From Sphagnum compactum (taxonomy: Eukaryota; Bryophyta; Sphagnopsida; Sphagnales): a stretch of DNA of 64,000 bases. Where the stretch lies: the NCBI GenBank assembly GCA_965153455.1, contig OZ234503.1, forward strand, positions 6,478,157 to 6,542,156, read 5' to 3'. Shown piece after piece: positions 48,111-59,606 of this stretch; position 1 is the first letter of the stretch; each line of letters opens with the position of its first letter. The translations under genes and the position numbers were made by a program. Below the pieces are notes generated by a model. It searched no databases. It saw only the letters and a list, made by a program, of their open reading frames with translations, and had not been told where the DNA came from.

Positions 48111-49154
48111 AAATGTTTTTGTCAAATGCTTTATTTGCAAAACATAATGTTCATAATTTAGAACTCCATGTGGATGTCTTGGCTATGATCTAGAATCAAT
48201 GCCAATTGACTACACCCCTCTTTAGATGATAAAGTGATCATATTTTTTGTTGGCAAGTTCTCTCTACAATAGCCAAACTTAAAATGGATTTATTGGTATT
48301 TGCTATAGATTAATCTTTTATTTTATAAATTTTCTAGTCACCTTTCAAAATGAGAAAATGATAGGTTTTTTTTTTCCCCCCTCAAATGGTTTCATTTCAC
48401 ACTAATTATTCTAATTATATATCTACTTGTTCTAAACCCATCTATAACACCCAAATCTCAATGTTGTTGTGATTGTCATATATTCAGAGTGCCATACATC
48501 TTTAAATTCATAAATTTTCTAAGTCTAGAAAATTCAAGGAGATTGGGATTTTTTTCAGTACCATTAGTTTGGAATAACACATAAGTGGTGAATAAGTTTT
48601 TGAAAATGCATTTAAAAAAGAAATCAAAATAAGAGTTTATTTGTGAATCAATTTGCCTTGACATTTTACTTGATAATATCAATCTTCCATTTTTTTTGCC
48701 TTGTAGACGACCCACCTTGTGATCGGCTTTTTGAGTTCAATGTGGGTAACATGAAGGTACCATCCATTCCACCCCATTTGATGTAAAGGTTTCATTGAAA
48801 TGGATGAAAACAATGTCTTGCTCTTATTAGGCTAGTGTACTCAATTTAAGTTAATAATATCCATCATCATGACCCAAATCTCCATGATTACAATGATTTG
48901 TGTACTCTCAAAAAAAAAAACCTTCAATATATTGATAACAATTATAAACCCTAATCCATGCCCACTTTTGTTGACTGTTTCAAGGACATACATACCACAT
49001 GAGAAGAAGATCTCACACACTCTTGAAAACTTGGGACACAACTTACAACACTCAAGTGTACTTAAAAAGTAATCTTGAGGTTTAGGAGTAGTAGTAAGTA
49101 GCCACAACTCCAATAGTCTTTGCATAATATTAGGGTTTCTACTTAGGGTATTTA
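48111..49154. other. Intergenic, nothing recognised
   Basis: AT-rich. No gene, RNA gene or structured repeat supported. Confidence 0.4.
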
Positions 49155-49345
49155 AAAGTCTTACCCTAGGGTGGTATACTTAGGGTTTAGGTAGAAACAT
49201 ACTTAGGGTGTAACCCTAAACCCTAAGTATACCACCCTAGGGTAGACTTTTATACTTTAGCTTATAACCCTAAACCTTAAGTATACCACCCTAGGGTAGA
49301 TTTTTATACTTTAGGGTATAACCCTAAACCCTAAGTATGTTCCTA
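49155..49345. repeat. Palindrome plus direct repeats built on CCCTAAACCCTAAG
   Basis: A left arm (about 49156-49200) reading 'accctagggtggtatactta' is followed by its inverse and then by two further direct units of about 65 bp. Each of these has 'taaccctaaaccctaagtat' and 'accaccctagggtaga'. The motif resembles plant telomere repeats but is interspersed with other sequence. Confidence 0.75.
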
Positions 49346-49685
49346 GTTGTTCCTAGGTGTGTTGCTTTGGGGCTCATTCATTCTTGTCCTACTTGTGAGG
49401 CTCTTTTGGGTAGGACCCATTACCCTCGGAGTCTTGTCTGGGTCCCATTCATTAACTACAGTTTGGGAGTGGGAGTCATTTAGGACTTATTAGGTCAGAA
49501 GCCTTTCTTCAGAAGTTATGTTGTTGCACCCTTGTGAAGGAAATTTAACCCTTGTGAAGGGAAATTTAACCCTTGGTTTGTCTTTCTTGTTTCCACCTTC
49601 TTGTACTCTCTCTTGTTTTCCATTATTTCTCTTCAATGAAGAAGTTTTCATCCAAAACAAATTTTTCATTTGAAGTTCATTGAAC

Positions 49686-49863
49686 TTTTTTCCTTTGAAG
49701 TGAAAATAATAGAAACAAAGAACACAAAAAAGGTTTGAAAAATAACAATAATATGATGAAAATAACAACTTCATCAAAGAGAAATAAAAACACATCATTT
49801 AAAAAATAATAATAATCCAACCTTTTTGTGCTCTTTGTTTCTATTTTCACTTCAAAGAAAAGT
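49686..49863. repeat. Inverted repeat, arms about 48 bp, loop about 80 bp
   Basis: Left arm 'ctttgaagtgaaaataatag' to 'aaaaaaggttt'; right arm 'ccaacctttttgtgctcttt' to 'acttcaaagaaaag'. Arms pair with a few mismatches and a small bulge. The loop is AT-rich. Could be a worn fold-back element or give a hairpin RNA; no target duplication identified. Confidence 0.75.
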
Positions 49864-50610
49864 GACAATAATAATATATAATTAGGCCTAATATGGGATT
49901 ATATAATAACATGTTTTTCATCATTTTTTTCATCATAGATTTTTCATCCATCTTCTCTTCTCTTCTCTTATTTTCCCACAAAACACTCATCCGAATTTCC
50001 CGTATTTTTAGTGCCCCACCTTATAGCCATCTCACAAACAAGGCAGGATTTTACATTTTACACCTACTATTTGAGAGTGCGAACGGTCTTAAACCTAATT
50101 ATATAGGCCTAAGGTCCCTCTTGCTCCTATATAATGAGTGTCTTCGGGTAAGGCTTTTGAGGTTGAGGGCAACACTATAACCTTGCATAGGCCCTTCTTT
50201 TCGTCATGCCCTTGATTGAGGACCTTACCGAACATTAAAGACATGCCAAAAATTTACGACAAATAAGATTATCCAAGAAAATCACAAAGCGAATCATCAT
50301 CTACAAGGCCAAAAAAAAAACGGAAGACCCATACGGGAAAATGGAAGAGACCTCCCAAAAAGACCCATACTCACAAGATAATTCGCTATGGCGAAAGAGC
50401 CCTTCTTGATAATGGAAGAAGGCCTTGGCATTTGTCGGAGGAGGTCGATAAGGGACCATAGGGTTATGATAAGGGTGGTTTCGTGCTTTACAAATGGCCC
50501 CTATGGGTGGGGGTGGTGGGGGACGTTCCCAAAATGTGGGGCCGGACTCGTTTATTGCATTAGGGCTTTTACCCATGATCTGCATTTTTCCCAATTTTCT
50601 TTTTGACTCT

Positions 50611-50637
50611 CCCCCCCCCCCCCCCCCCCCCCCCCCC
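50611..50637. repeat. 27-base C run
   Basis: Uninterrupted C run. Length may be uncertain through sequencing error. Confidence 0.8.
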
Positions 50638-50719
50638 TTTTTGACCTAATTTTTTTAATGACCCCTTTTTCTTTTTCTTTTTTTGCTTTGTTCCATTCAA
50701 CTACCTATCTACCCAATGG

Positions 50720-50885
50720 GTTCATCCATTTTTTTGTACTTGAACCTTTTTCTTCATCCAATTTTTTGTACTTGAACCTTTTACTTCATCCATTTTTTGT
50801 ACTTGAACTTTTTAGTTCATTCATTTTTTTGTACTTGAACCTTTTACTTCATCCTTTTTTTTGTACTTGAACCTTTTATTTCATC
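50720..50885 (+). repeat. Minisatellite, about 33-bp unit, five copies
   Basis: Units of 'tttttgtacttgaacctttt' joined by 'cttcatcca'. The ORF over it reflects the repeat. Confidence 0.8.
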
Positions 50886-51210
50886 CAAATTTTTATTTAT
50901 TTTTCAATTTTCCTCTTTCTTATCATCCATTCTTAAGTTTGGAGTAGGTAACTAAAAGTTACGCACACTCTCAACAAGAACAAAACATGTATTTAAAAGT
51001 CCCCAAGAATAATTTGGAAATCTTTTGAAAAAAATAATTTTCAAATCAACAAAATTGTTTACTAGAGGAAAATTGATTTTTTATTTTTATTTTCCGCTAT
51101 AGTAGATTTTACTGATTTTCCTAAATTTTTCGAAAACCTGGTCAAATTTTCGACTTCACAAAACACAAAATTGAGAAAAAAAAAAACCTGGATCCACTCA
51201 ATGTGCTTTC

Positions 51211-51212
<2 letters not shown>

Positions 51213-51244
<32 letters not shown>

Positions 51245-51252
51245 GGGGGGGG
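51213..51252. repeat. 31-base G run, then T and eight G
   Basis: Among the longest G tracts here, and 600 bp from the 27-base C run. A further 17-base C run lies at 51373-51389. Confidence 0.8.
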
Positions 51253-51489
51253 CATTTTCATCTTTAAAAAAGATTGGAAAAAATTGGGATTTTTTAATTG
51301 GGAAAATGTAAATTAGACTAATTTTGCCAGAGTTCTAGAAAATTCACCAAATCTTGGATTTCACAAATTTATCCCCCCCCCCCCCCCCCAACCTCCCAAA
51401 AAAAAAGAAAAAAAAACCTCCCCTGAAATTTCCAATATGGCCAAAAAAGAAAAAGGTTAGGGACAAATAAACGGGTATTTAACGGGTAT

Positions 51490-53240
51490 CAAAATGCACT
51501 ACCCTGCGGTTCTCTCAGCCGTGCGCGCTACGAAGCTTTCCAGCTTTTTTTTTTTTCTTCTTCCTCTCTCCCGCGTAGGCTCGCTCGCTTGCGTCGTCGT
51601 CGTCGTCGTCGTCGTCGCAGTTGTCGCGTGTGAAGAAAAAAAAGAAGAAGAAGAAGATTCGTGGGTATTTGTTTTCCAGTTGCCCTCTTCCGATGAGCTA
51701 TCACTCCCACAAAGATCGGAACTCTAGGTGTCCTTTGTGTGATCCTTGAGCCAGCAGAGTATTCTTCTTCTTTGCCCAACCAAAGGTGCATCTTTTGTTG
51801 CTTCTTTTGGATGTGGTTTGTCTTGGACTCTAGACTCCGATTCTGTAGTGATTAGTGAAGATCCTTTGTGTCCGATCTACTCCTCTTCTTCTTCTTCTTC
51901 AGATATTCCGTGTGTGTGTGAGAGACAGACGGACAGACAGACAGAGAACAGGATCAGTTGGGGGGATTTTTTTGTGTTGCTGGAATCATACTCGTACTCC
52001 TCCAGCTCTGGAATTTGGGTCTCGCTTTTGTGGGCTTGCATGATGAGGTTTTGGATTTTTCTTCAGGAGTGGTGGTGATGAGGCTTTGTGGGTTGTTGTG
52101 AGTACCATGCTTCCTTGCTAGCTGCTGCTGTTGCTGCATTATTAGGTTGAGATCTTGGCCCAGGAGTTCAAGGGAGGCGGGTTCTCTTTCTCACTGTGGA
52201 GAAGACGACTGTTGTGTATATCTTTAGCCCTGTTTTTTCTCCTTCAGCTCCTTATTGAGTATGGCATCATCCGCCAATTGCTTTGGTATGTATGTTTTTT
52301 CCCAAAGCTTCAAGCTTTTTTTTTTCTTTTTTTTTCTTTTTTCCTTTGGGTCACTCCATTTGATGAACCTCTTCTTTCATGGATTTACAAGCCTTCGGAC
52401 CCAAGTCTCCTTTTGTTGTCATGAAGCTGCTTTGCAGCTCTGTTCTTTTGTAGCTTGGAAAAACTATATAGTTTGCGATTTCAGTGTTGAGATTTCGATG
52501 CTGAGATCGCTTCCCTTCTGTGATGCACCCTGCACGACAGGTTGAGATGCTGGTTTCTCTGTTTCTCTCCTGACTGAGATGAAAATCAGTTCACTCTCTT
52601 TGTTGGAGAACAATCCATGAAAACCTTTGCTCCATCGCTCTTGGAGAAATATGTTTTGTTTTCAACAAAACAATGTCCAGATTCTACAGCTCGGATGTCA
52701 AGGAAAGCAGATTGAGTGCATCCAAAGTGAGCCCTTGATAGTTTCCTCAGTGTATTGAGTTCACATCCAAAGTGAACCCTTGACGGGTTTCTCAGTGGAT
52801 TGAGTTTACATCCGAAGTGAACCCTTTGATGGGTTCCTCAGTTCTCCAGGGATAGCATATATTAAATCTTTGCTGTCTCTGGCTCTTGAAATTCATTTCT
52901 AGACAGATTCCTGTGTCAGTTGGCCCATTGTTTTCAATCTTGCCATTGATCAAGCAGGGGCACACACCACGAGCATTATGAATAAGGATGGAAATTCTGA
53001 CAAGTTTTGTAACTGTTCTGTTTTTGATGGATTATGCCTGGTCGAAAGCATTTCTAAATCTCCAAAGAAAAATTCCACTGGAATGATGGTCGATATTCTG
53101 GAATTCTGAATTCTGAATCTGCTGTCATCTGTACGTTATGGGTGGTGGCAATTTTTTCTCTTTGACATTTTGATACGAGACTTGGTCAATGGCAAATTCA
53201 CAGTATCTAACTTTTGTTATGGGTTGTGGGTCTGGAGCAG
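51490..53240 (+). promoter_or_regulatory. Probable leader region of the sulfotransferase gene
   Basis: Base composition changes sharply near 51500 from AT-rich repeats to balanced DNA with (CGT)n at about 51594-51620 and CTT runs at about 51640 and 51880, typical of plant 5' leaders. The acceptor GGAGCAG at 53240 directly precedes the ATG, so at least one leader intron is expected. Start site and leader exons cannot be fixed by eye. Confidence 0.4.
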
Positions 53241-55699
53241 ATGGCCATCAACAATCTGAAGAGGCATGAATTAGATATGAACTTTGGTCTTCTTAAGGTG
53301 AGCTTTTTTGCCTTCACCACATCCTTGGGTTTTTGCCTCTTTTTAGTGTTGTCATACTAAGCTCTTTCTTTATTATGTAAGAAGAGTTTTGATGGCTGCC
53401 ATTTGCTTTTGACAAATTTTCACTGTCGCATTCTGAAGATTGGGTGGTTTCCATTCCAAACTTTGCTCAAGAAAAGATCCACTTGTAGTGTAAAGTAGCA
53501 TTGGCATTGCAGGAAACCAAGAGCAAATAGTGCTGGCAGCTTTGTGCCAACAATTTCCTGCAGCTATGTAGCAGCAGCACTTGTGTGAGAGTGCAATTGA
53601 TCATGTCACAGCGAGTCCTGATTTGGTGATATATCCACCTACCTACCTACCCACCCACCCACCTACATACCTACTACTTGGGTGGCGGTGGTATGTTATC
53701 TTATGCTAGGGGGTGTGTGTCATCTGTCGTGCAGGATCTTACAGGAGTAAAGGAAACAACAACACGCAAGACTTCAAGTATATGGAAGCTGCTAATGCTC
53801 CTGGTGGTTGGGTTGTGTGGAGTTTATGTATGCATGATAGGAGTAGACAACAGGCCAGCATTTCAGCAATTCTCGAGGAAGACAGGTTTCCAAGTCAAGC
53901 AACAACAGGAGGAACATGTCACCAAGTGTCCAAAATTGCTCAAATCACACACCTTCACCGAACATTATCCTCACCCTAACACTTTTGACAGGTGCAAGCA
54001 TCAAACCCTTTTTGGCACCTTCTCATGAATTGCTCTTCATAAAGAACAATGAGCTTCTTGCATAAGCTTGAAATAGGGCTGAACTCAGGCTTATGATGGA
54101 AATTGGGGGCTTACATATTATTATGCAGGGCGGAATGTACATGCACACCTGTACATACTTTTGTAATTTTGTCAATGCAAAGATCAGGCAGTGGATGGTT
54201 TGAGACGCTCCTGAACAGCCACCCGAATATAAGCTCACACGGTGAGGTTTTCTCAGCTGCGGGTCGGCGAGAGAATTTCACCGCCATCACAGAAACTCTA
54301 GAATCTGTGTTCAATCTCGATTGGATGAGTAGTGCTGCAAAAAATGAATGCACTTCTGCCATTGGTCTCAAGTGGATGTTAAATCAGGTAAGGCTCAAAT
54401 CTCATGACACATTATAGTACCTCCAAACCATACTACTCGGAATTTGTGTTGGTACTGTGTTGGAAAACCAGAGACGCTGCCAATAGCATTATGACAATCC
54501 ATTCAAGAAGGCATCAGTTTGTTCCATGGGATTTATGTGGTGCTTGTCTGCCTTACTGGCAGTTTCAATTGTTTGGAAAGATATATCTCTGCATGTCGAA
54601 GGGCCTTTGTAGTGTATATTTTTGTAGGCTTTCTGAAAGGCATATGGGATCATGCAAGTTTACATGCATGTTCTGAGTTCCTTAATATGTGCTTATGAAT
54701 TGACTGACATGTATGGTTCTTGCTGGAATGTCAGGGGGTCATGGAGTATCACAGTGAGTTAGCAGCATATTTTAAGCAAAAGGGTGTCTCAGTGATACTA
54801 CTGCTTCGAAGAAATTCATTGAAGCGTATGATCTCAATTTTGGCAAATGCTTATGACAAGAAGGAAAAACTTCTAAACGGGACTCACAAGTCACATGTGC
54901 ACTCCAAAGAAGAGGTACCCTTTCCTCTCTCATGTAGTGGTAGGGCACTACCATAGTACCCTTTGGCTACTTCAATACATGTTTGTCAAATAATCAATTA
55001 ATTTTTGGGAATTGTTATTTTGGCAAATGATGAATTCCTGAATATTCAATCAGATTCTTTGTTTCCCTGGAGAAAAAAATTATTCTTTTGAAAATAATGT
55101 GATTGTGTGTCTACTCCACAGGCACTTATGTTGGCAGCTTTCAAGCCAATGATAGATGTGAAGCACTTGCTTCATAATCTACAACGGGTGCAGGAGATTA
55201 CAAACGATGCACTCCAATTTTTTAATGGCACCCGTCTGCTGCCATTGTTTTATGAAGATTTGCTGAATAGCCCTAGTGTAAGCTTTTGAAACCAAATGCT
55301 GAAGAACTTGCAGATCAAGTTCCCTTACATGTTGAAGAACATGCCCAAACAACTTCCCTTGCATGCAGGACATTGATCAACGAAGACTAGGTGGTTGAAA
55401 AAAATGGTCTGTTGTTTTAAGTTTGTGATCCAGGAATTCATCATGAAGGTTAGATACTGGAATGCTGTGGAAGGAAAAGAACTGTGTTCTCTCTAACATA
55501 TTGGAAATCTGGTGAGGTCTTGCAGAAAATGTTACAAGTACAAGAGTTTGTTGGTGTGAAGGTGCAAGATCTTCAAAGTGAACAAGTGAAGATCCACACA
55601 CGACCACTCCAGGAACAAATTCAGAACTGGGACGATGTTTCCAGGCAACTCCAAGGCACACAATTTGAATATTTCCTTCAAGACAAGGATTATTCCTGA
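53241..55699 (+). CDS. NodH-like sulfotransferase, type II membrane protein
   Basis: Six coding exons in phase with GT-AG introns: 53241-53297, 53735-53991, 54129-54387, 54735-54914, 55122-55277 and 55526-55699, giving 360 residues. A single hydrophobic segment at about 35-55 (LLMLLVVGLCGVYVCMI) after basic residues suggests a signal anchor and Golgi lumen placement (inference). LSMQRSGSGWFETLLNSHP (119-137) is the 5'-phosphosulfate-binding P-loop of sulfotransferases, and LLLRRNSLKRMIS (213-225) fits the 3'-phosphate-binding region. The ends WDDV...FEYFLQD match this plant family. Substrate unknown. The first coding exon is only 19 codons. If exon 2 were read upstream without splicing, an in-frame ATG lies at 53693, but the acceptor GTCGTGCAG at 53734 favours splicing. 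Confidence 0.85.
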
Positions 55700-55908
55700 T
55701 ACTAAGTTTTAAGCAGCACATTTGCACAGCCTTATTGCTGATGGATTTGGAGATGTGAGCTTCTTTTTCTCCCCACCATGTAATCATGTGTTATATTTTG
55801 GTCTAAGTCTTTGCTAACCCACGCAACACCCCTAAAAAAGGCAGGCACAAACTTGGCATTTTTTGAGGTTCAGTGATTGCTGAACAGTCTTGAGACATGT
55901 ACACATGC

Positions 55909-55914
55909 AATAAA
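55909..55914 (+). terminator. Candidate polyadenylation signal of the sulfotransferase gene
   Basis: AATAAA 210 bp after the stop codon, the first such motif downstream. The usual distance fits a plant 3' UTR. Confidence 0.4.
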
Positions 55915-57521
55915 TCTCATCATGGGCATTCATATGCATCTGAGATTTTGATCCAAAGTGTCCCCATTTTGATCCAAAGTATTCTCAACTCTTTTCATTG
56001 TTCCAACTGATTTTTTGCAACTGTGCACTTGCCCTTGTGGTGACAAAACTAGCAAAAAGAGAGAAGTGAATTTGGGTTTAGGGTTAGGCACATTGCACAC
56101 ATCTGTCTTATTTCAATGTCAATTTCTAAAGAATATGTGCTAAGAAATTCAATGTTTGTGAGTTTATATGTTCACTAGTTAAATATAATTCAATGAGTTT
56201 TGACATGAGAATTTAGAAGTTTATTCGTCTAACAAAGTGTATTATGAAGGTTTTTGGTAAAGTGGACTTTTAAATTTGTTTGTTGTCAATTTTACTGTAT
56301 TTACCAAATTAGTTTGTATTTAAAGATGTGAATAATTTTAGGTGTTAATATAATGATTGAAGTGCTTTATGACATATAAAAGCTTTACTTACAAACCATT
56401 CTAAATAATGATATTGTAAACGTTTTTTTGTTATGAATTTTTCCATATTTTGTTTGGCCTTTCAATGTCTATTGCAAATTTGCATTCATGTTTAACAATT
56501 TGGTCGTCACCAGAAGATTACAATATATAATTACTATAACGTTTTTTTCAAATTGTACTATAATCATCTAAAATAAAACTCTAGATATGCTTCAAAATAA
56601 ATGAAGAATCAAATTTTTAAAACGAAAATTGAGACAAATTGAAGGTTCATTTTCAAACGTCCAATTATATAATTACTTTACTTTTTTTCATATATTAGTA
56701 TGATAGATTATTTATTTATTTCTTTATTTTATTAGAGTTAACATCAGATTTTTAGTAAATCTTAAAGGCCAAATGCTGTAATTTTAAATGCTGTAAATCT
56801 AAAGGCCAAAATATTCTTGTTCACACAAAAATCTAAAGCGTTTGTTTGGTTTTAGTTCATCAAAATTCCAGATGGTGCCAGCTTTATGTCACAAATGAAT
56901 CACAAGCTTCACAAGTTGAGCTTTGTCATGAAATCCTACTTGAGGATAATTATAATTATGCTTACTAAAAACCATGATTAAGTATAAGATTTAAGCATAA
57001 TCACTTGAGATTTTGCCATGAAAGCCTGCTTCATCTTACTTACTGTAATGAACACTCATGATACTATCAAGAGGAAGCCATCATGCTTTAATTCCATAAG
57101 CAGAGAACCACATACATGTATCATCATATATGAAAGAAGAATCTAGAACACCCACATATATGTATCATCATATATGAAAGAAAGAAGCTAAACTGACAAT
57201 GGAACCCTCTGCACACAAAAAACTCTTCTTCAAGATTCATCAAGAAAAAATCTAACATCCCATGAGTATGGGCACTGTAAATTGCTGCTGGCTGTCAGTC
57301 AGTCTTGTGTACACCATCTCCTTCAAGAAACAGAAGAATCCATCAAGAAAAAAACCCCAGTCACACCCCCATGATGATTCAGTTTGTCACCAGCTCCTAG
57401 GCCTCCTCCTCCTCCTTGCAGTGTGTGGGAGGAGCATCATAGTATGTCAGGAAATCTGGCCATCCCTCCATGGACCTTCTCCTCCCTTGGATTCTGGATT
57501 CTTTCTTTCCTTCCTTCGTTT
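55915..57521. other. Intergenic between two converging genes
   Basis: AT-rich up to about 56800. Near 57110-57190 'atgtatcatcatatatgaaa' occurs twice at a spacing of about 50 bp. Otherwise nothing recognised. Confidence 0.4.
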
Positions 57522-57728
57522 TTAGGTACCGCCGTGCACATGGAACAAGAGCTGCAACAAGTAGAAAAGTATGGCAAACACTACCGCATGCACGATGATG
57601 GAAGCTAGACTGGTTCTGGAGTTGGTGAACTCCAACGGTCTCTCGTCTCCCGGGATCTGCAGCAACAGACCCGGCGACAAGATCACGAACAGAACCACTG
57701 CAATCACCAGAGCTGCCACATCCACCAT
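57522..57728 (-). CDS. DUF3339 small membrane protein
   Basis: 68 codons from the ATG at 57728. The frame is open further upstream, but the family is about 68 residues and starts close to this Met. It begins MVDVAALVIAVVLFVILSPG, followed by LLLQIPG, an EF.N..TS segment and a second hydrophobic helix. Two membrane helices with the LSPGLL.QIPG turn are the hallmark of this plant family (established); its molecular role is not known. Intron-less in the coding part. A TATA-like box lies upstream. Confidence 0.85.
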   Translation of the reverse strand: MVDVAALVIAVVLFVILSPGLLLQIPGDERPLEFTNSRTSLASIIVHAVVFAILFYLLQLLFHVHGGT

Positions 57729-57877
57729 TGTTATTGTTGTTGTTGGAGTACCCACCCAAGTGGAGATCAAATCAACTGCTACCCAAGAAACAAAAACACA
57801 ACACAAATATTCACAAAAACACAAATTGAGTTCCCAACGCAACAAATGTTCACAAAAACACCAAATGGGTTCTGAAC

Positions 57878-57884
57878 TATATAT
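57878..57884 (-). promoter_or_regulatory. TATA-like box of the DUF3339 gene
   Basis: Minus strand GATATATAG about 150 bp before the ATG, giving a leader of about 120 nt. Confidence 0.4.
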
Positions 57885-58213
57885 CTACTATTATGGGTAT
57901 GCAGAACAAGAGCTCTCCAGTAGCTTCGGTTGTTGTGGGAAACACAATTGTGACACGGGGATGGGTACTTCCGACTTGAGAAGCCACAAGTGTCGGCTCC
58001 GCATGGAATCCACATAGACTCTGTGCAAAGCTTTATCAGCGTTTTGGGGCATTCTTTTCACGTGGGTGTCGACCAACAAGGCGCAGCCACGACTGGGCCT
58101 CTATGAAACAGCGCTGGAGAGCAGCCATTACGACACAATCCATCCGCTGACGACGAAGGAATGGCTCGCTCGATCGATCGCTCTTTGCGCAAGGTTCCTG
58201 CTCTTCAGGCCCA

Positions 58214-58500
58214 GTTAGAGGGGTTTAGGGTTTAGGGACGAGTTAGAGGGGTTTATAAACCGGGCTCTCTTTAGAATCTCTTAGGCTAGTCCCGGTTCCA
58301 GTTAGAGGGGTACATTAGGCTCTCTTTAGGACCTCTTAGGCACGACCAGGTTCCAGTTAGAGGGGCGCACTGGCTTTTGTTTAGGGTCTCTTAGTCCAGA
58401 CCAGGTTCCTGTGTAGAGGGGCGTTTCCTTCAGGATCTCTAATTCAGTACCCAGTTCCAGCTTAGAGGGGTACACCATCTAACCTTTAACTTTAGGGTCT
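58214..58500 (+). repeat. Minisatellite, about 55-bp unit, five to six copies
   Basis: 'gttagagggg' or a variant recurs at about 58214, 58242, 58301, 58356, 58411 and 58461, with 'ctctttaggacctcttag' and 'ccaggttcca' between copies. The first units carry 'gtttagggtttaggg'. It lies upstream of the DUF3339 promoter and runs into the MITE. Confidence 0.75.
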
Positions 58501-58504
58501 CTTA

Positions 58505-58867
58505 GAGCATCTCCACCAACACTCAATAAGTGACCCTGCAAAAATATTTCTCACATCCAAGTTTTAGTTACTAACTTTTTTTCCAACTCCACCCATAAAA
58601 TTGAAACTGGGATTGCAAGTAGGTGGGAGACTACTACCTAATAGCAACAACTCACTTGGACCAATCAAACTATCTACCCAATCAGAAACAGGGAGCAGTC
58701 AATAAATACAATTTGACTGTGTTTATTTGACTGTTCTAGGGCTCCTCCAGAGCTCTGCAAGTTGTGTATTTTTTCAGAGTCCGAGCAGTGTTTACTGGAT
58801 TGGACTGATGAATCTCGTCAAAGATTTTCAGTGCAGGGTCACATACTGAGCTTTGGTGGAGATGCTC
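58505..58867. mobile_element. Tourist-like MITE 2, 363 bp
   Basis: Same family as 21277-21616: ends GAGCATCTCCACCAACACTC and its inverse counterpart, flanked by TTA (58502-58504, 58868-58870). The inner ends 'gtgaccctgca' and 'tgcagggtcac' extend the inverted repeat to about 38 bp with mismatches. Confidence 0.88.
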
Positions 58868-58870
58868 TTA

Positions 58871-59606
58871 GACCATCTCCAACCCCAAATCAGTAAACAA
58901 CTCCTTTATTTTAGAATAAAACTAGTGTGGCCTGTGCGTTGGCCCAAGTGTTACCACGTCCTCAACTGATTTTTCCTTCCACAACTTGGTTTTTTGGAAT
59001 TTATTTGAATTTTCAGTTGGAGAAATCACTTAAAAATCAATATCTCCCACATTCTGAATCCCAATCTTACCAAATAAATTCCATTAAATCTTACTCATCA
59101 AGATCTTTCCAATAACATGAAAGGCACATTCTAATTCCTCCGAAATTTTCAGCTACGATTTAATTTAATTTTCAGTGAAGAAATCATTCAATATTCAAGA
59201 ACTTTTGCACAGCAAGTCCAAATGTCATGGAACCAAAGCCCATGCACCCCTCCTCGTCGAGAGCTTTCCAAAGACACCAAGAACTCGATGTGAAGCATCA
59301 CAGTTCAGTGGTTCTCATAACTACAAAACAAAACAAACTACCTTCCTTCATAGATAGATACCGCGTAATGATCACTGTCTCCACCCACAAATGTCATAAA
59401 AACCCCCTTTAAACACTCAAAGACCATTTATGTCTTTACATCTGGACGAGCAATAGTCACTATCCAAATTCATAGTAGAAAAAAGATTTTAAAGGGGGGT
59501 TTAAAATGACCACTGCAAAATGGACCATTAATACTGGAGAGCAGCAGGATTTGCTGCAAGACTTACTGAAAAGGGATGTTTGCCAGTGTGGGGGTGGAGA
59601 TGCTCT
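58871..59606. mobile_element. Possible third related element, split by repeat R1
   Basis: Left end GACCATCTCCAACCCC and right end 'gggggtggagatgctc' form an inverted pair like the MITE termini, but flanks read TTA on the left and TAA on the right. The middle holds R1 copy d, which would be nested. Weak: it may be two separate pieces. Confidence 0.35.
58920..59362 (+). repeat. Interspersed repeat family R1, copy d
   Basis: Opens 'actagtgtggcctgtgcgtt', nearly the same as copy b, and ends 'ccttccttcatagatagata'. Confidence 0.65.

Noticed and set aside
54023-54371. Minus-strand ORFs opposite sulfotransferase exon 3
   Set aside because: Shadows of the coding exon; only the plus strand keeps the sulfotransferase motifs and splice phases.
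58160-58233. Short plus-strand ORF beginning MARSIDRSLRKVPALQAQL
   Set aside because: 24 codons ending in the minisatellite, with no splice donor or family that I can recognise.
58920-58960. RNA polymerase III A-box-like 'tggcccaagtg' in R1, suggesting a SINE
   Set aside because: No B box at the right distance, the other copies do not keep the match fully, and there is no poly(A) or simple-repeat tail.
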